Part shown: positions 1 to 8,507 of the stretch, in pieces
How positions within the stretch are numbered: position 1 is the stretch's first letter
Layout: every line of letters starts with the position of its first letter
DNA from: Thermoplasmata archaeon
GTDB taxonomy: Archaea > Thermoplasmatota > Thermoplasmata > Lutacidiplasmatales > UBA184
Assembly: GCA_027315455.1 (NCBI GenBank)
Contig: DAHUXZ010000013.1
Coordinates: 1-52,724, forward strand
Direction: 5' to 3'
DNA: 52,724 bases
Notes under the pieces: model-generated
Told to the model about the DNA's origin: nothing
Database searches by the model: none
Seen by the model: only the letters and a program-made list of their open reading frames with translations
Made by a program: the position numbers and the translations under genes

Positions 1-263
1 GGGTCGCCGGAATGGCGGTCTTGGGCAGCGGGAGGTAAGCGGTCAAGGCATTTGCCCTCGGCTCGACAGCAACCGGTGCCGAGGGGCCGGAGATCACCGC
101 CATCGGACGGCCAACCCCTTCCTCAACGAGGAGATGACGCCTCTCGTGAGCGATGTCCATGTCACGGGCGTGAGGAGAGTTCGCGAATGGGCTCTGCGAG
201 TTGATCGCCACGAGTGGACCCTGACTGCCCGAACGCATCGAATGAGCCCGGCGCTCCGGGTCA
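1..263. other. Left-edge stretch with no recognisable gene
   Basis: I see no supported coding region, RNA gene or clear promoter here. Reading frames that cross this stretch belong to the decayed transposase downstream or show no family resemblance. Confidence 0.4.
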
Positions 264-1061
264 CTACGGGACACTCCGGCTGAACGGAGCGCCCTGCGTA
301 ATTGCGCATCGTCGTCGTAAAGTCTCGTTCCCTCGCCTGTACTCCTCGATCGTTCCCTCGATAGCCTCCATGATGTCGGTGAGCATCGGGAAGTGCCGAT
401 GGTGGACGCAGCGCCGTCGGGTGAGGGTAGGCGTCACGGAGGATCGGGTCCCGGGCCTCGGGAGGGACCCCCATCCGACCGCGGGAGCCAGGCGGTGGGA
501 AGTGGACCTCGTCCATCGCCCAGAGGTCTACCGAGGGATCCTCGCTCAGCGCCTGGGGTTCTTCTTGTGGGCCTCTTCGACAATGGGGTCTCCCGAGGCG
601 AGCATCGGTCGGGGCGTGCGCAGGCGAGAGCCCAGCGGACGGAACAGGCGCTGGCCCTGGCGAACTCCCAGGTCAACCTGGAAGTGGCCCTCGAGGTAGG
701 CGGAGAGCGTCTTCCCGTCCCAGAGAGTGCCGGAGAGCCCCACCGCCTCGGGAGTTCGTCCTAGGGCGCTCGTTACCGCGCGCATCGGGTTCTCCGTCCG
801 TCGTCGAGGCCGGCCCGGGCGTTCCCCCTCGGCGAGTCCGGAGAGCCCCTCCTTCTCGAATCGACGGACCCAGTACTGGACGCTCCGGGTCGAGTCGCCC
901 AGCATCCGACCGACTTGAGGGGCGGTCACCCCTTGAGCGACGAGGAGCCGTCCGTGGAGTCGATGGTCGTATCGGGACCCGTCGGAGCGTCGGATCTCAT
1001 CTGGCAGGCGAGGATCACGTTCTCGGCGTAGGGGACCGTCCGCGGACGCAGGGGACCTCAC
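264..1061 (-). pseudogene. IS630-family transposase remnant (frameshift plus internal deletion)
   Basis: The first ~165 codons (from 1061) encode the IS630-type N-terminal helix-turn-helix: a Homeodomain-like region with VAQGVTAPQVGRMLG, then VQYWVRRFEKEGLSGL and a basic linker ERPGRPRRR. The frame stops at 546. The true continuation, SEDPSVDLWAMDEVHF with the first catalytic Asp-Glu region of the DDE domain, lies in another frame, so a frameshift near 550-560 broke the gene. After VPPEARDPIL (about 440) the sequence jumps to what resembles the IS630 C-terminus (TRRRCVHHRHFPML then EYRRGNETLRRRCAI), ending at a TAG at 264-266. About 100-150 residues of the catalytic core are therefore missing. 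No flanking TA duplication or terminal inverted repeats were identified. It is an inactive relic of an insertion. Confidence 0.72.
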
Positions 1062-1099
1062 GGCCCACGATGCACTCGCAGTTGTTCATGACGCTCGGT

Positions 1100-1915
1100 T
1101 CAGACGTGCCCGGCCGTGACGAGCAGGTCCGTCAGGATGCCGAGGGCGAACCCCGCGAAGATCCCCCACATACGGGTCCCCGCGCGTCCTCCGCGCGCCG
1201 CCGCGGTCACGAGCTCGAGGACGACGTAGAGGATCGCGCCGGCCGCGACAGCGAGGAACGCCGTCGAGAGCGCGGGGACGTCGGCGATCGAGCCCACGAC
1301 GGTTCCGAGGAACGTGGGGCCCCCGGCGACCAGGCCGAGGGCGACCAAGCGTCCCCAGGACGGGACGAAGCCGCTCGCGAGCGCCGGTCCGACCACGCCG
1401 AACCCCTCCGTCGAATTGTGGAGGGCGAAGCCGACGAACAGGACCGTCGCGAAGCTGAGGCCCCCCGAGACGTACGCCGCGCCGATCGCAAGTCCCTCGG
1501 CGAAGTTGTGCAGCCCGATCCCGGTGGCGATGAGCTCCATCGCGCGCTTCGGCGGGAGCGGAGGGGGCGCCGCCGCCTCCGGCCCGGGGGCCGAGGGACC
1601 GATGTTCGGCGCGGCGCGCGCGCGGTAGAGCCGCTCGAACAGCGTGAGCCCCCCGAAGGCGAGGAGGAACCCTCCGAGGACGAGGAGGACCTGGCCGGCC
1701 GTGCCCGCGGCGTTGCCGGCGTAGGCGGCCAACGAGACCGGCTCGAGCGCTTGCGTCGTGACGTCCCAGAAGAGGAAGAGGAGGATCCCCGCGGTCAGCG
1801 AGCCCAGGAACGTCCTCGCCCGCTTCGGGACCGAGCGCATCCGCGCCGTCGGGAGGCTCAGGAAGATGGTGAGCCCCGCGAACAGGCCCAGCCCGAGGAT
1901 CGTGAGGGTCAGCAT
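1100..1915 (-). CDS. ZIP-family divalent metal transporter
   Basis: A 271-residue integral membrane protein of the ZIP (ZupT/GufA-like) family, which moves Zn2+, Fe2+ or related ions into the cytoplasm. Visible segments include TM1 at about 3-21, TM2 at 38-52 and TM3 at 75-93, then a Pro/Ala-rich cytoplasmic loop (100-123). The two metal-site helices carry HNFAEG (136-141) and HNSTEG (166-171), the family signature. Three or more hydrophobic helices follow. The variable loop is Pro-rich rather than the usual His-rich metal-sensing loop. The ATG at 1915 lies about 30 nt from a TATA-like TATTAAAA on the minus strand, in line with a leaderless transcript. Metal specificity cannot be read from the sequence. 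Confidence 0.88.
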   Translation of the reverse strand: MLTLTILGLGLFAGLTIFLSLPTARMRSVPKRARTFLGSLTAGILLFLFWDVTTQALEPVSLAAYAGNAAGTAGQVLLVLGGFLLAFGGLTLFERLYRARAAPNIGPSAPGPEAAAPPPLPPKRAMELIATGIGLHNFAEGLAIGAAYVSGGLSFATVLFVGFALHNSTEGFGVVGPALASGFVPSWGRLVALGLVAGGPTFLGTVVGSIADVPALSTAFLAVAAGAILYVVLELVTAAARGGRAGTRMWGIFAGFALGILTDLLVTAGHV

Positions 1916-1940
1916 CGCCCGGCCGCCGAGAGGGAGGCGC

Positions 1941-1968
1941 TATTAAAACGCTGGCCGGCGGCCGGCCA
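1941..1968 (-). promoter_or_regulatory. TATA box and abutting perfect 17-bp palindrome upstream of the ZIP gene
   Basis: A TATA-like element (TATTAAAA on the plus strand, 1941-1948) lies about 30 nt upstream of the ATG at 1915. Directly upstream of it is TGGCCGGCGGCCGGCCA (1952-1968), an inverted repeat with 8-bp arms around one base. Its position next to the BRE/TATA would suit a metal-responsive regulator, but GC-rich palindromes also arise easily in this genome. Confidence 0.4.
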
Positions 1969-2018
1969 TCCCCCCGAAGCCTCCCGGGCCCGGGGGCCGG
2001 GACCCCCGGCGCCCCGGG

Positions 2019-2666
2019 CTACCCCGTGGGGAGCTCCGAGCGCGCGACGGCGTCGAGGAACGCGCGCATCCGTGCCGGGTCCTTTCGGCCGGGGGCGCTC
2101 TCGACCCCCGCCGAGACATCGACGCCCCACGGGCGAACCGTGCTGAGGGCCTCCGCGACGGTCTCCGGGGTGAGGCCGCCGGAGAGAACGAGCTTGCGGC
2201 CGGGGTTCGTGTCGACGAGGCGCGCGCACATCTCCCAGTCGGGCCGCACCGCGCTGCCCTCGGCGATCGGCCGCCCGGCGGCATCCAGGTGGAGCCGGGA
2301 GTAGTCCTCGGCCGGAGGGACCTTCGGCTCGGCGCCGCCCGAGCCCGGTGGCGGGACCGGCAGCGACGGGACGAGGTGGTGGATCTCGAGGAACTCGAGG
2401 CCGCTCGGGATCGTCCCGAAGACCTGGATCCGGTCGATCCCGGCTTCGTCGAAGAGGCGGTGGATGAGCTCGGCCGTCGGGTCGGCGACCACGGCCCACG
2501 CCTCGGCGCCCGTCGGGACGGCCTCGACGAGCCGGGCCAGGGCGTCGACGCTCACGCTCCTCGGGGAACCGTCGACGCCCACGATGAACCCCGCGGCCCC
2601 GCCGTCGGGAACGAGGGCGACGGCCGCGGCCTCGGTGAGGCCGCAGAACTTGACGAACGTCTTCAC
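2019..2666 (-). CDS. trpF: Phosphoribosylanthranilate isomerase
   Basis: A 215-residue (beta/alpha)8 enzyme that converts N-(5'-phosphoribosyl)anthranilate to CdRP in tryptophan synthesis. Diagnostic features are the N-terminal VKFCGLT, carrying the catalytic Cys on beta-1 (about residue 8), and the C-terminal phosphate-binding stretch VLSGGLTPETVAEAL followed by GVDVSAGVESAPGRKD, where Asp of GVDVSAGVE is the usual general acid. Length is normal for the family. It follows the aspartate-to-chorismate operon on the same strand after a 157-bp gap, so it may be read through from it; I saw no clear TATA box in the gap. No other trp genes are visible. Confidence 0.9.
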   Translation of the reverse strand: MKTFVKFCGLTEAAAVALVPDGGAAGFIVGVDGSPRSVSVDALARLVEAVPTGAEAWAVVADPTAELIHRLFDEAGIDRIQVFGTIPSGLEFLEIHHLVPSLPVPPPGSGGAEPKVPPAEDYSRLHLDAAGRPIAEGSAVRPDWEMCARLVDTNPGRKLVLSGGLTPETVAEALSTVRPWGVDVSAGVESAPGRKDPARMRAFLDAVARSELPTG

Positions 2667-2823
2667 GGCGCCGGCCTCCCCTCGCCCGAGGGAACGGCCG
2701 TCCGGTCGCGGGGCGGCCTCACCGGTCGGCGCACGGGGCGTTCATCGGCGGTAGGGGATCGGGTCGAACGGGGGCCGCGCGCGTCGGTGCCGTACACGGG
2801 CGCGGCGAGCCGGTCCGACCCCA

Positions 2824-4215
2824 TTAACGTTCCCGGTTCGGGGAGGGGGGAGGCCGCAGGCTCCGAGGACCCCGCCGGGGACCTCGGGTCGGCCGGACCC
2901 TGCCTCGTTCGACCAGCACTTCATGGAGCGCCCGCAGGGCGGTCGGGCCCCCGCCGTCGCGGACCGCAAGGGCGAGCGAACGTCGGGTCGCGCTCAGGCC
3001 CTCCGCCCGTCGCAGGACCGCGGGAGGCAGGCGCCCCACCTCGGAGAGGATCTCCGGTCCGATCGCGGTGATGAGCGCCACGGTCTCGGACGGCTCGACC
3101 ACCGCGCCCTCGGACCGGGCGAACTCCTCGAGCCGACGCCGGGCCCCGGCCGCCTGGGACGGCTCGACGACGATCGCCAGGATGCCCAGGGAGGTGAACA
3201 GCGCGACGAGGTTCACCCCCGACTCGAGGAGCGAGCGGGAGATGCCGGCGATCACCCCCGGGCGCCGGCGCCCCGCCGGCACCCGCAGGCGCAGGAACGT
3301 CAACGGGGCGAGCAGGCTGAGCGCCCGGAGGCCCCGGCCCCCGATCCCCGGCCCGATGACCGTGCGCACCCTCGGGGCGAGCAGCGAACGGACCTGGAGC
3401 TCAAGGCCGGCGTGGCGGGCCGGTTCGATGCTCAAGGGATGGAGGACCGTGGCGCCGAACTGCGCCAGCTCCTCGGCCTGCTCGTAGGTGAGGCGCGGGA
3501 TGCGCCGGGCCCCCGGTACCGCCCGAGGGTCCGCGGTGAGGACCGCGACCTGGCGCTTGAGCAGCTCGACGCGCGACGCCCCGAGGATCGCCCCGAGCGC
3601 GCTCGCCGTGTAGTCCGATCCTCCCCGGCCGAGCGTCGCGACGCGCCCCTCGAGGCTGCGCCCGAGGAACCCCGTGACGACCGGAAGCCGACCGGCCTTG
3701 AGGTGGCGGCGAAGACCGGACCGGACCGCCCGTTCGGAGGCGCCGAGGAGGATCCGCGCCGATCCGTAGGCATTGTCCGTCACGACCCCGAGCCGGTCGG
3801 CCTCGACGGCCACCGCGGGAAGCCCGGCGTCGCATAGGCGCGCCGCAAGCCACTGGGCCGAGAGGCGCTCTCCCTGGCTCAGCAGCCGGTCCCCGGCCGC
3901 GGGAGCGCGGGCGCCCTCCCGTTCGAGGGCGTCGAGAAGACGACGCAGGCGGCGTAGTACCGCCGACCCCTCGGGGGGGAGCCCGGGGTGCTCGCGACGC
4001 AGATCCTCGAGCAGCCGACGGTGGGCCGCACGGTCGCCCGGCCGCGCGATCGCCTCGCGCAGTCGGTCGGTGACGCCCGCGCGGGCCGACACGACGACGA
4101 CGACCGGAACGCCCCCCGCCCGGACACGGCGGACCCGGCCGACGACCCGGCGCAGGTCGCCGAGGGCGCTTCCGCCGAACTTGAGCACGACCGGCCGGCG
4201 CTCCGCCCCCGTCAC
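2824..4215 (-). CDS. lysC: Aspartate kinase
   Basis: Phosphorylates L-aspartate, the first step to aspartate semialdehyde. The N-terminal kinase domain opens with KFGGSALGDL (about 12-21), includes GRGGSDYTASALGAILGA and ends with LTYEQAEELAQFGATVLHP. Two ACT-like repeats follow (about 300-430), the usual site of amino-acid feedback control. I start it at a GTG (4215) whose GTGA overlaps the asd stop; longer readings run into asd and are shadows. Length (463 aa) is normal. An oddity is that the usual WTDVDG segment before TADPR reads LLKRQVAVLTADPR, so a normally conserved Asp is replaced. In this operon its product probably feeds ADH synthase as well as lysine, threonine and methionine synthesis. 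Confidence 0.92.
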   Translation of the reverse strand: MTGAERRPVVLKFGGSALGDLRRVVGRVRRVRAGGVPVVVVVSARAGVTDRLREAIARPGDRAAHRRLLEDLRREHPGLPPEGSAVLRRLRRLLDALEREGARAPAAGDRLLSQGERLSAQWLAARLCDAGLPAVAVEADRLGVVTDNAYGSARILLGASERAVRSGLRRHLKAGRLPVVTGFLGRSLEGRVATLGRGGSDYTASALGAILGASRVELLKRQVAVLTADPRAVPGARRIPRLTYEQAEELAQFGATVLHPLSIEPARHAGLELQVRSLLAPRVRTVIGPGIGGRGLRALSLLAPLTFLRLRVPAGRRRPGVIAGISRSLLESGVNLVALFTSLGILAIVVEPSQAAGARRRLEEFARSEGAVVEPSETVALITAIGPEILSEVGRLPPAVLRRAEGLSATRRSLALAVRDGGGPTALRALHEVLVERGRVRPTRGPRRGPRSLRPPPSPNRER

Positions 4216-5291
4216 CGGTCCCCCCGCGGGCGATCGAGGAGCCCTTTCGCCACCGCGAGCTCGGCGTTCAGCACGGAGCCGCCGGCGCCGCCGCGCACCG
4301 CGTTGTGCGACAGGACGAAGAACCGCAGGAACGGCGGGTCCCAGCGCACGCGTCCCACCACCGCGGCCATTCCCCGCGCGCGGGCGGGGGCGCCCGCCCA
4401 GCGGTCGTGCAGCGGCTGGGGTCGGTCCTCCCCGGTCCTCACCTCGATGGGCGGCCGGGGCGCGGTCGGGAGCCCGAGGTCCCCGAGCGGGTCGAACCGG
4501 CGCCACGCGGCCGTCACCTCCGGGCCGCCGGACCGCCGGGAAGCCTCGACCGTCACGGACTCGAGATGGCCTTCCCGGACCCCGACCCGGACGCACTGGG
4601 CCAGAATGCGTGCCGGGTGCGGTCGCACGCGGCCGCCGGCCAGCGTTCCCAGGATATGGGCCGTCTCCTGGGCGAGCTTGTCCTCCTCGCGGGGGATGTA
4701 CGGTACCACGTTGTCGGTGATCGCGAGCGAGGCCACCCCGGGGTAGCCGGCACCGGAGAGCGCCTGGTACGTGGAGACCGCGATCGTCTTCGGCCGAAGG
4801 AGCGGGGCGATCGGGGCCAGGGCGAGCGCGAGCCCGGTCGCGCTGCAGTTCGGGTTCGTGATGATCGGCGCGGTCCCGCGGGGCCGACGGGCCGCCAGCG
4901 CGAGGTGGGCCGCGTTCACCTCCGGAACGAGGAGCGGGACCGACGGCTCGCGGCGGTGGTCGGCGGCGTTCGAGAAGACCGCGATGCCGCGACGGGCGAG
5001 GGCGGTCTCCCGCGGGCCGGCGACCCCGGCGGGGAGGGCGCTGAAGGCGAGCTCGACCCCGGATGCGGCCAGGGACGCCGCGGTGCGGCCGCGCAGCCGC
5101 ACGCGGGCGAGCGCCGGCGGCACCGGCTCGGCGAGGAGCCAGACCTCCTCGAGCCGGCGGCCTTCGGTCCGCTCGCCGGAGACGAGCTCGACCGGGTCGA
5201 ACCAGGGGTGGTCGGCGAGGAGCCGGACGAAATGCTGGCCGATGTAGCCTCCCGCGCCGAGGACCGCGCAGCGCCGCCGCTCCCCGGTCAT
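4212..5291 (-). CDS. asd: Aspartate-semialdehyde dehydrogenase (archaeal/fungal type)
   Basis: Reduces aspartyl phosphate to L-aspartate 4-semialdehyde with NADPH. The Rossmann motif GAGGYIGQ is at about 12-19 and the catalytic cysteine is Cys149 in TNPNCSATG. The archaeal-type STYQALSGAGYPG and C-terminal HNAVRGGAGGSVLNAELA are present. Length is 359 aa. The ATG at 5291 overlaps the aroC stop by 4 bp (ATGA) and the stop overlaps the GTG of lysC, so translation is likely coupled. Its product is the substrate of the archaeal ADH synthase encoded at the head of the same operon. Confidence 0.95.
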   Translation of the reverse strand: MTGERRRCAVLGAGGYIGQHFVRLLADHPWFDPVELVSGERTEGRRLEEVWLLAEPVPPALARVRLRGRTAASLAASGVELAFSALPAGVAGPRETALARRGIAVFSNAADHRREPSVPLLVPEVNAAHLALAARRPRGTAPIITNPNCSATGLALALAPIAPLLRPKTIAVSTYQALSGAGYPGVASLAITDNVVPYIPREEDKLAQETAHILGTLAGGRVRPHPARILAQCVRVGVREGHLESVTVEASRRSGGPEVTAAWRRFDPLGDLGLPTAPRPPIEVRTGEDRPQPLHDRWAGAPARARGMAAVVGRVRWDPPFLRFFVLSHNAVRGGAGGSVLNAELAVAKGLLDRPRGDR

Positions 5292-6373
5292 GGGAGAAAG
5301 CCCCCCCGCAGGGCGAGGTCGGTCAGGGCGATGAGCGCCACCGCCTCCGCGACCGGCACGGCCCGGGGCACGATGCACGGGTCGTGGCGGCCGGCGACCA
5401 CCAGCCGGACCGGTTCGTGGGTGCGGAGGTCGACGCTCTCCTGCGGCCGCGCGATCGAGCTCGTGGGCTTGACGGCGAGGCGGACGACGATCGGAGTCCC
5501 GACGGCCAGGCCCCCCAGGATCCCGCCGGACCGGTTGGTCCGTGTCGTGACCCGGTCCCCGTCCCAGAAGAACGCATCGTTCTCCCCGGAGCCTCGGCCG
5601 CGCGCCCCGGCGAACCCGGCCCCGAACTCGACGCCCTTGACCGCCGGGATCGAGAAGGCGAGGTGCGATACGGCGCTCTCGATCGAGTCGAAGAACGGCT
5701 CGCCGAGGCCGACCGGAGCTCCGGTCAGCCGCGTCTCGATCACTCCTCCCAAGCTGTCGCCGGCGCGTCGCGCCTCTACGATGGCGGACTCCATCCGCTT
5801 TGCGGCGGCGGCATCGGGGCAGCCCACCTCGTTGGATCGCGCGCGCGACCGCAGTTCCGCGAGGGGGGTCTCCTCGGGGACCTCGGCGTCGACGGTCCCG
5901 ATCGACCGGGGGAACGCCAGGGCGTCGATCGGCCGGTCCCGCCAGAGCGCTCGGGCGATCCCTCCCGCGATGACGAGCCCCACCGTCATCCGTCCGGAGA
6001 AGATCCCGCCGCCCGACAGGTCCGCGGCGTCGCCGAAGCGCATCCGCGCCGGGTAGTCCGCGTGGCCCGGCCGGGGAACGTAGCGCTGTCGATCGTACGG
6101 CGCGCGCTGCACGTCCTCGTTGGCGACGTGGGCCCGGATCGGGCCCCCGTCGGTCCGTCCATCGACGATCCCCGAGTCGATGACGAGGCGATCCGGTTCC
6201 TGCCGGCGGGTGGCGAGACGCCGGCCGATGGGGCGCCGGCGGTCGAGGTCGGACTGCACGGCCGACGGGTCGACCGGAACCCCCTCGGGGACCCCTTCGA
6301 CGATCACCCCGACCTCGGGTCCGTGGCTGGTGCCGAACAGCGTCAGGCGAAACCGCTCGCCCCAGCGCATCAT
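5288..6373 (-). CDS. aroC: Chorismate synthase
   Basis: Catalyses the FMN-dependent 1,4-elimination of phosphate from EPSP to give chorismate. Signatures are the N-terminal FGTSHGPEVGVIVEG, the RPGHADYPARMRFGD block with SGGGIFSGRMT, GSGENDAFFW, NRSGGILGG and the C-terminal GRHDPCIVPRAVPVAEA. Length 361 aa fits the family. Two ATGs in a row (6373 and 6370) precede RWGERFR; the first overlaps the aroA stop by 4 bp and is preferred. An FMN reductase partner is not visible, so reduced FMN must come from elsewhere. Confidence 0.96.
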   Translation of the reverse strand: MMRWGERFRLTLFGTSHGPEVGVIVEGVPEGVPVDPSAVQSDLDRRRPIGRRLATRRQEPDRLVIDSGIVDGRTDGGPIRAHVANEDVQRAPYDRQRYVPRPGHADYPARMRFGDAADLSGGGIFSGRMTVGLVIAGGIARALWRDRPIDALAFPRSIGTVDAEVPEETPLAELRSRARSNEVGCPDAAAAKRMESAIVEARRAGDSLGGVIETRLTGAPVGLGEPFFDSIESAVSHLAFSIPAVKGVEFGAGFAGARGRGSGENDAFFWDGDRVTTRTNRSGGILGGLAVGTPIVVRLAVKPTSSIARPQESVDLRTHEPVRLVVAGRHDPCIVPRAVPVAEAVALIALTDLALRGGFLP

Positions 6374-7647
6374 TCGACGCCCTCCCGCCCGTCGTGGAGC
6401 GAGGCGAACGCGCGCCAGTAGTCGGGATAGGACTTCTCCACCGCCGTCGCATCGCCGAGGACGGACCGACCGTCCGCGGCGAGGGCCGCGACGGACGCGC
6501 TCATGATCATGCGGTGGTCGTGGAGGCCGGTCAGGTGAAGGCGGCGGGCCGGGCGCCGGCCGCGGATCTCGAGGCCGTCGGACCGCGCCCGCACCGACGC
6601 GCCGAGCGCCCGCGCCAGGCGGACGGTCCCTTCCCGTCGATCGGACTCTTTGTGGACAACGTGAGCCGCGCCGAGGAGCCGCGAGGTCCCCGGGGTCACC
6701 GCCGCGACGGCCCCGAGGAGCGGGTAGAGGTCCGGCGAGGCGGTGAGGTCCGCCGCGAACCCCCGGAGCCGGCCCCCCCGGACCCGCGTCCCGCTGCGGG
6801 AGACGGTGACCCGGGCGCCGGCCCGGGCGAGGACGTGAAGGATCGCACGGTCGGCCTGGGGCCAGCCGGCGGGGACTCCCTGGACGAGCACATCTCCGTC
6901 CGAGAGCGCCGCGCCGGCCCAGAAGTAGGCCGCGGAGGAGGCGTCCCCCGGGACCCGGAACCCCGAGGCGCGGTAGCGCTGGGGCGCCGGGACGTGGTAG
7001 CTCGCCCCGCGGCGATGCACACGGACGCCGAAGGCGCGCAGCGTCGCACGGGTCGCCGCGATGTACGGGGCGGAGACCTCGCTCGCCGAGAGCCGGACGC
7101 GCGAGGGCCCCGCGAGGGAGGGGAGGACGAGGAGGAGCGCCGACAGGAACTGGGAGCTCGCCGTCGGGTCGAGCCGGACCGAGGACGGGACGAGCGGGCC
7201 GGTGATCTGGAGCCCCCAGGGACCTCCGGCCGGGGCCGGCTCGACGACGGCACCGGCGGCTTTTAGGGCGTCGAGGAGCGGTCGGATCGGGCGGCGGCCG
7301 AGCCCGGGGGCCCCCCGGAGCTCGACCGGGCCGCGGCGCGTGGCCGCGAGCGCGGCGAGGAAGCGCAGCGTCGTCCCCGATTCCCCGCACTCGATGCGGA
7401 CCGGGGCGCGCGTCGACCCGGTTCCTGGGCGAACGACCCATCTTCCGGGGCCGAGGTCGACCCGGGCCCCGAGCGCGCGGAGCCCCTCGGCCGTTCGACG
7501 GGTGTCCTCGGCATCGAGCGGGCCCTCGATCCGGGTCACCCCCCGGGTGAGGTACGCGGCGACGAGCGCGCGGTGCGTGTAGCTCTTCGACGGCGGGGCC
7601 ACGACGGTGCCGACCAGCCGCCGCGGCTCGACCGACGCGACGGTCAC
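6370..7647 (-). CDS. aroA: 3-phosphoshikimate 1-carboxyvinyltransferase (EPSP synthase)
   Basis: Transfers the enolpyruvyl group of PEP to shikimate 3-phosphate. The N-terminal PPSKSYTHRALVAA holds the substrate-binding Lys-Ser pair. ECGESGTTLRFLAALA is the PEP/glyphosate-region motif (Gly-Thr-Thr rather than the common Gly-Thr-Ala). LDPTASSQFLSALLL and the C-terminal HKESDR and HDHRMIMSASVAAL motifs complete the two inverse alpha/beta barrels. Length 425 aa is normal. The GTG start at 7647 overlaps the aroK stop (GTGA); the much longer open frame reading upstream is a shadow of aroK and aroDE. Confidence 0.96.
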   Translation of the reverse strand: MTVASVEPRRLVGTVVAPPSKSYTHRALVAAYLTRGVTRIEGPLDAEDTRRTAEGLRALGARVDLGPGRWVVRPGTGSTRAPVRIECGESGTTLRFLAALAATRRGPVELRGAPGLGRRPIRPLLDALKAAGAVVEPAPAGGPWGLQITGPLVPSSVRLDPTASSQFLSALLLVLPSLAGPSRVRLSASEVSAPYIAATRATLRAFGVRVHRRGASYHVPAPQRYRASGFRVPGDASSAAYFWAGAALSDGDVLVQGVPAGWPQADRAILHVLARAGARVTVSRSGTRVRGGRLRGFAADLTASPDLYPLLGAVAAVTPGTSRLLGAAHVVHKESDRREGTVRLARALGASVRARSDGLEIRGRRPARRLHLTGLHDHRMIMSASVAALAADGRSVLGDATAVEKSYPDYWRAFASLHDGREGVE

Positions 7648-8507
7648 CGTCCCTCCGGGCGGGTCGGCGGCACGAACGCGACGACCCACCGCTCGGCCTC
7701 GCCGACGGGCAGGGCTTCGTACAGGCGCGGGAGGCGCTCGGTGGGCGCGACCGCCGCGAGGGTGGGGCCCATGCCGGAGACCCCGCAGCCGAGCGCGCCC
7801 TGGCGCTCGAGCTCGCGCCGCAGGGGTCGATAGTCGAGCCCGACGATCGCTTCGACGAGCTCGGTGTTGCGCTCCATCGCCTCGAGGTAGCGCCCCTCTC
7901 GGGCGAGGTCCCCCGCGGCCCGCCCCTCCGCCGCGCGCCGCGCGAACGCCTCCGCCCAATGGGTCGAGGGAAGATGGTGCGAACGGGGGACGTAGAGGAC
8001 GACCCCCCAGTCCGTTGGCAGCCGCTCGTGCCGAAGGACCTCTCCCGCGCGGACGTCCGTCACCACCGCTCCCCCGGCCACCGCGGCCAGGGCGTCGTCG
8101 AACGCCCCGGTGGCGCTGAGCCCGACCGAGCGGGCAACCTCCGCGGAGAGGCGCGCCACCTCGGACGCGTCCGGGTGCGTCCCGGCCGCGCGGGCGGTCG
8201 CGGCGATGACGGCGGCGCTCACGGCCGAGGAGCTCTTGAGCCCGCGCGCCGGCGGTATCTCGGAGCGGACGGAGACCGCCACCTTGAGGTCCCGGTCGGG
8301 GGCGAACCGGCGCAGCGCCACCCCGAGGGCCGCCCGGGTCAGGGGAGAGTCCGCCGAGGCGTCGATGGCCACGCGGGCGCCCGCGCGCGCCGGCGCCAGG
8401 TCGACCGTCGCGTCGACGGGGATCGACACCCCCGCGGCGCTCCCGATGCCGGTGAACAGGGCGTTCACGAAGGAGATCGCGGCCGTGGTCCGGGCGGTCC
8501 CCTTCAC
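7644..8507 (-). CDS. aroK: Shikimate kinase, archaeal GHMP-kinase type
   Basis: ATP-dependent phosphorylation of shikimate by the archaeal enzyme, unrelated to the bacterial P-loop shikimate kinase. The GHMP ATP-binding motif is PPARGLKSSSAVSAAVIAA (about 87-105). A second conserved loop, GCGVSGMGPTLAAVAP, lies near the C-terminus. Length 287 aa. The GTG start at 8507 overlaps the aroDE stop (GTGA). Its presence is one of the strongest signs that the window is archaeal. Confidence 0.93.
   Translation of the reverse strand: MKGTARTTAAISFVNALFTGIGSAAGVSIPVDATVDLAPARAGARVAIDASADSPLTRAALGVALRRFAPDRDLKVAVSVRSEIPPARGLKSSSAVSAAVIAATARAAGTHPDASEVARLSAEVARSVGLSATGAFDDALAAVAGGAVVTDVRAGEVLRHERLPTDWGVVLYVPRSHHLPSTHWAEAFARRAAEGRAAGDLAREGRYLEAMERNTELVEAIVGLDYRPLRRELERQGALGCGVSGMGPTLAAVAPTERLPRLYEALPVGEAERWVVAFVPPTRPEGR

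Noticed and set aside
1975-2015. GC-rich hairpin as a terminator between trpF and the ZIP gene
   Set aside because: Repeats such as CCGGG/CCCGG are common in DNA of this composition and there is no following T-run.
6650-6664. TGGACAACGTGAG as another copy of the sulfur operator
   Set aside because: It lies within the aroA coding sequence, is not palindromic and has no promoter context.
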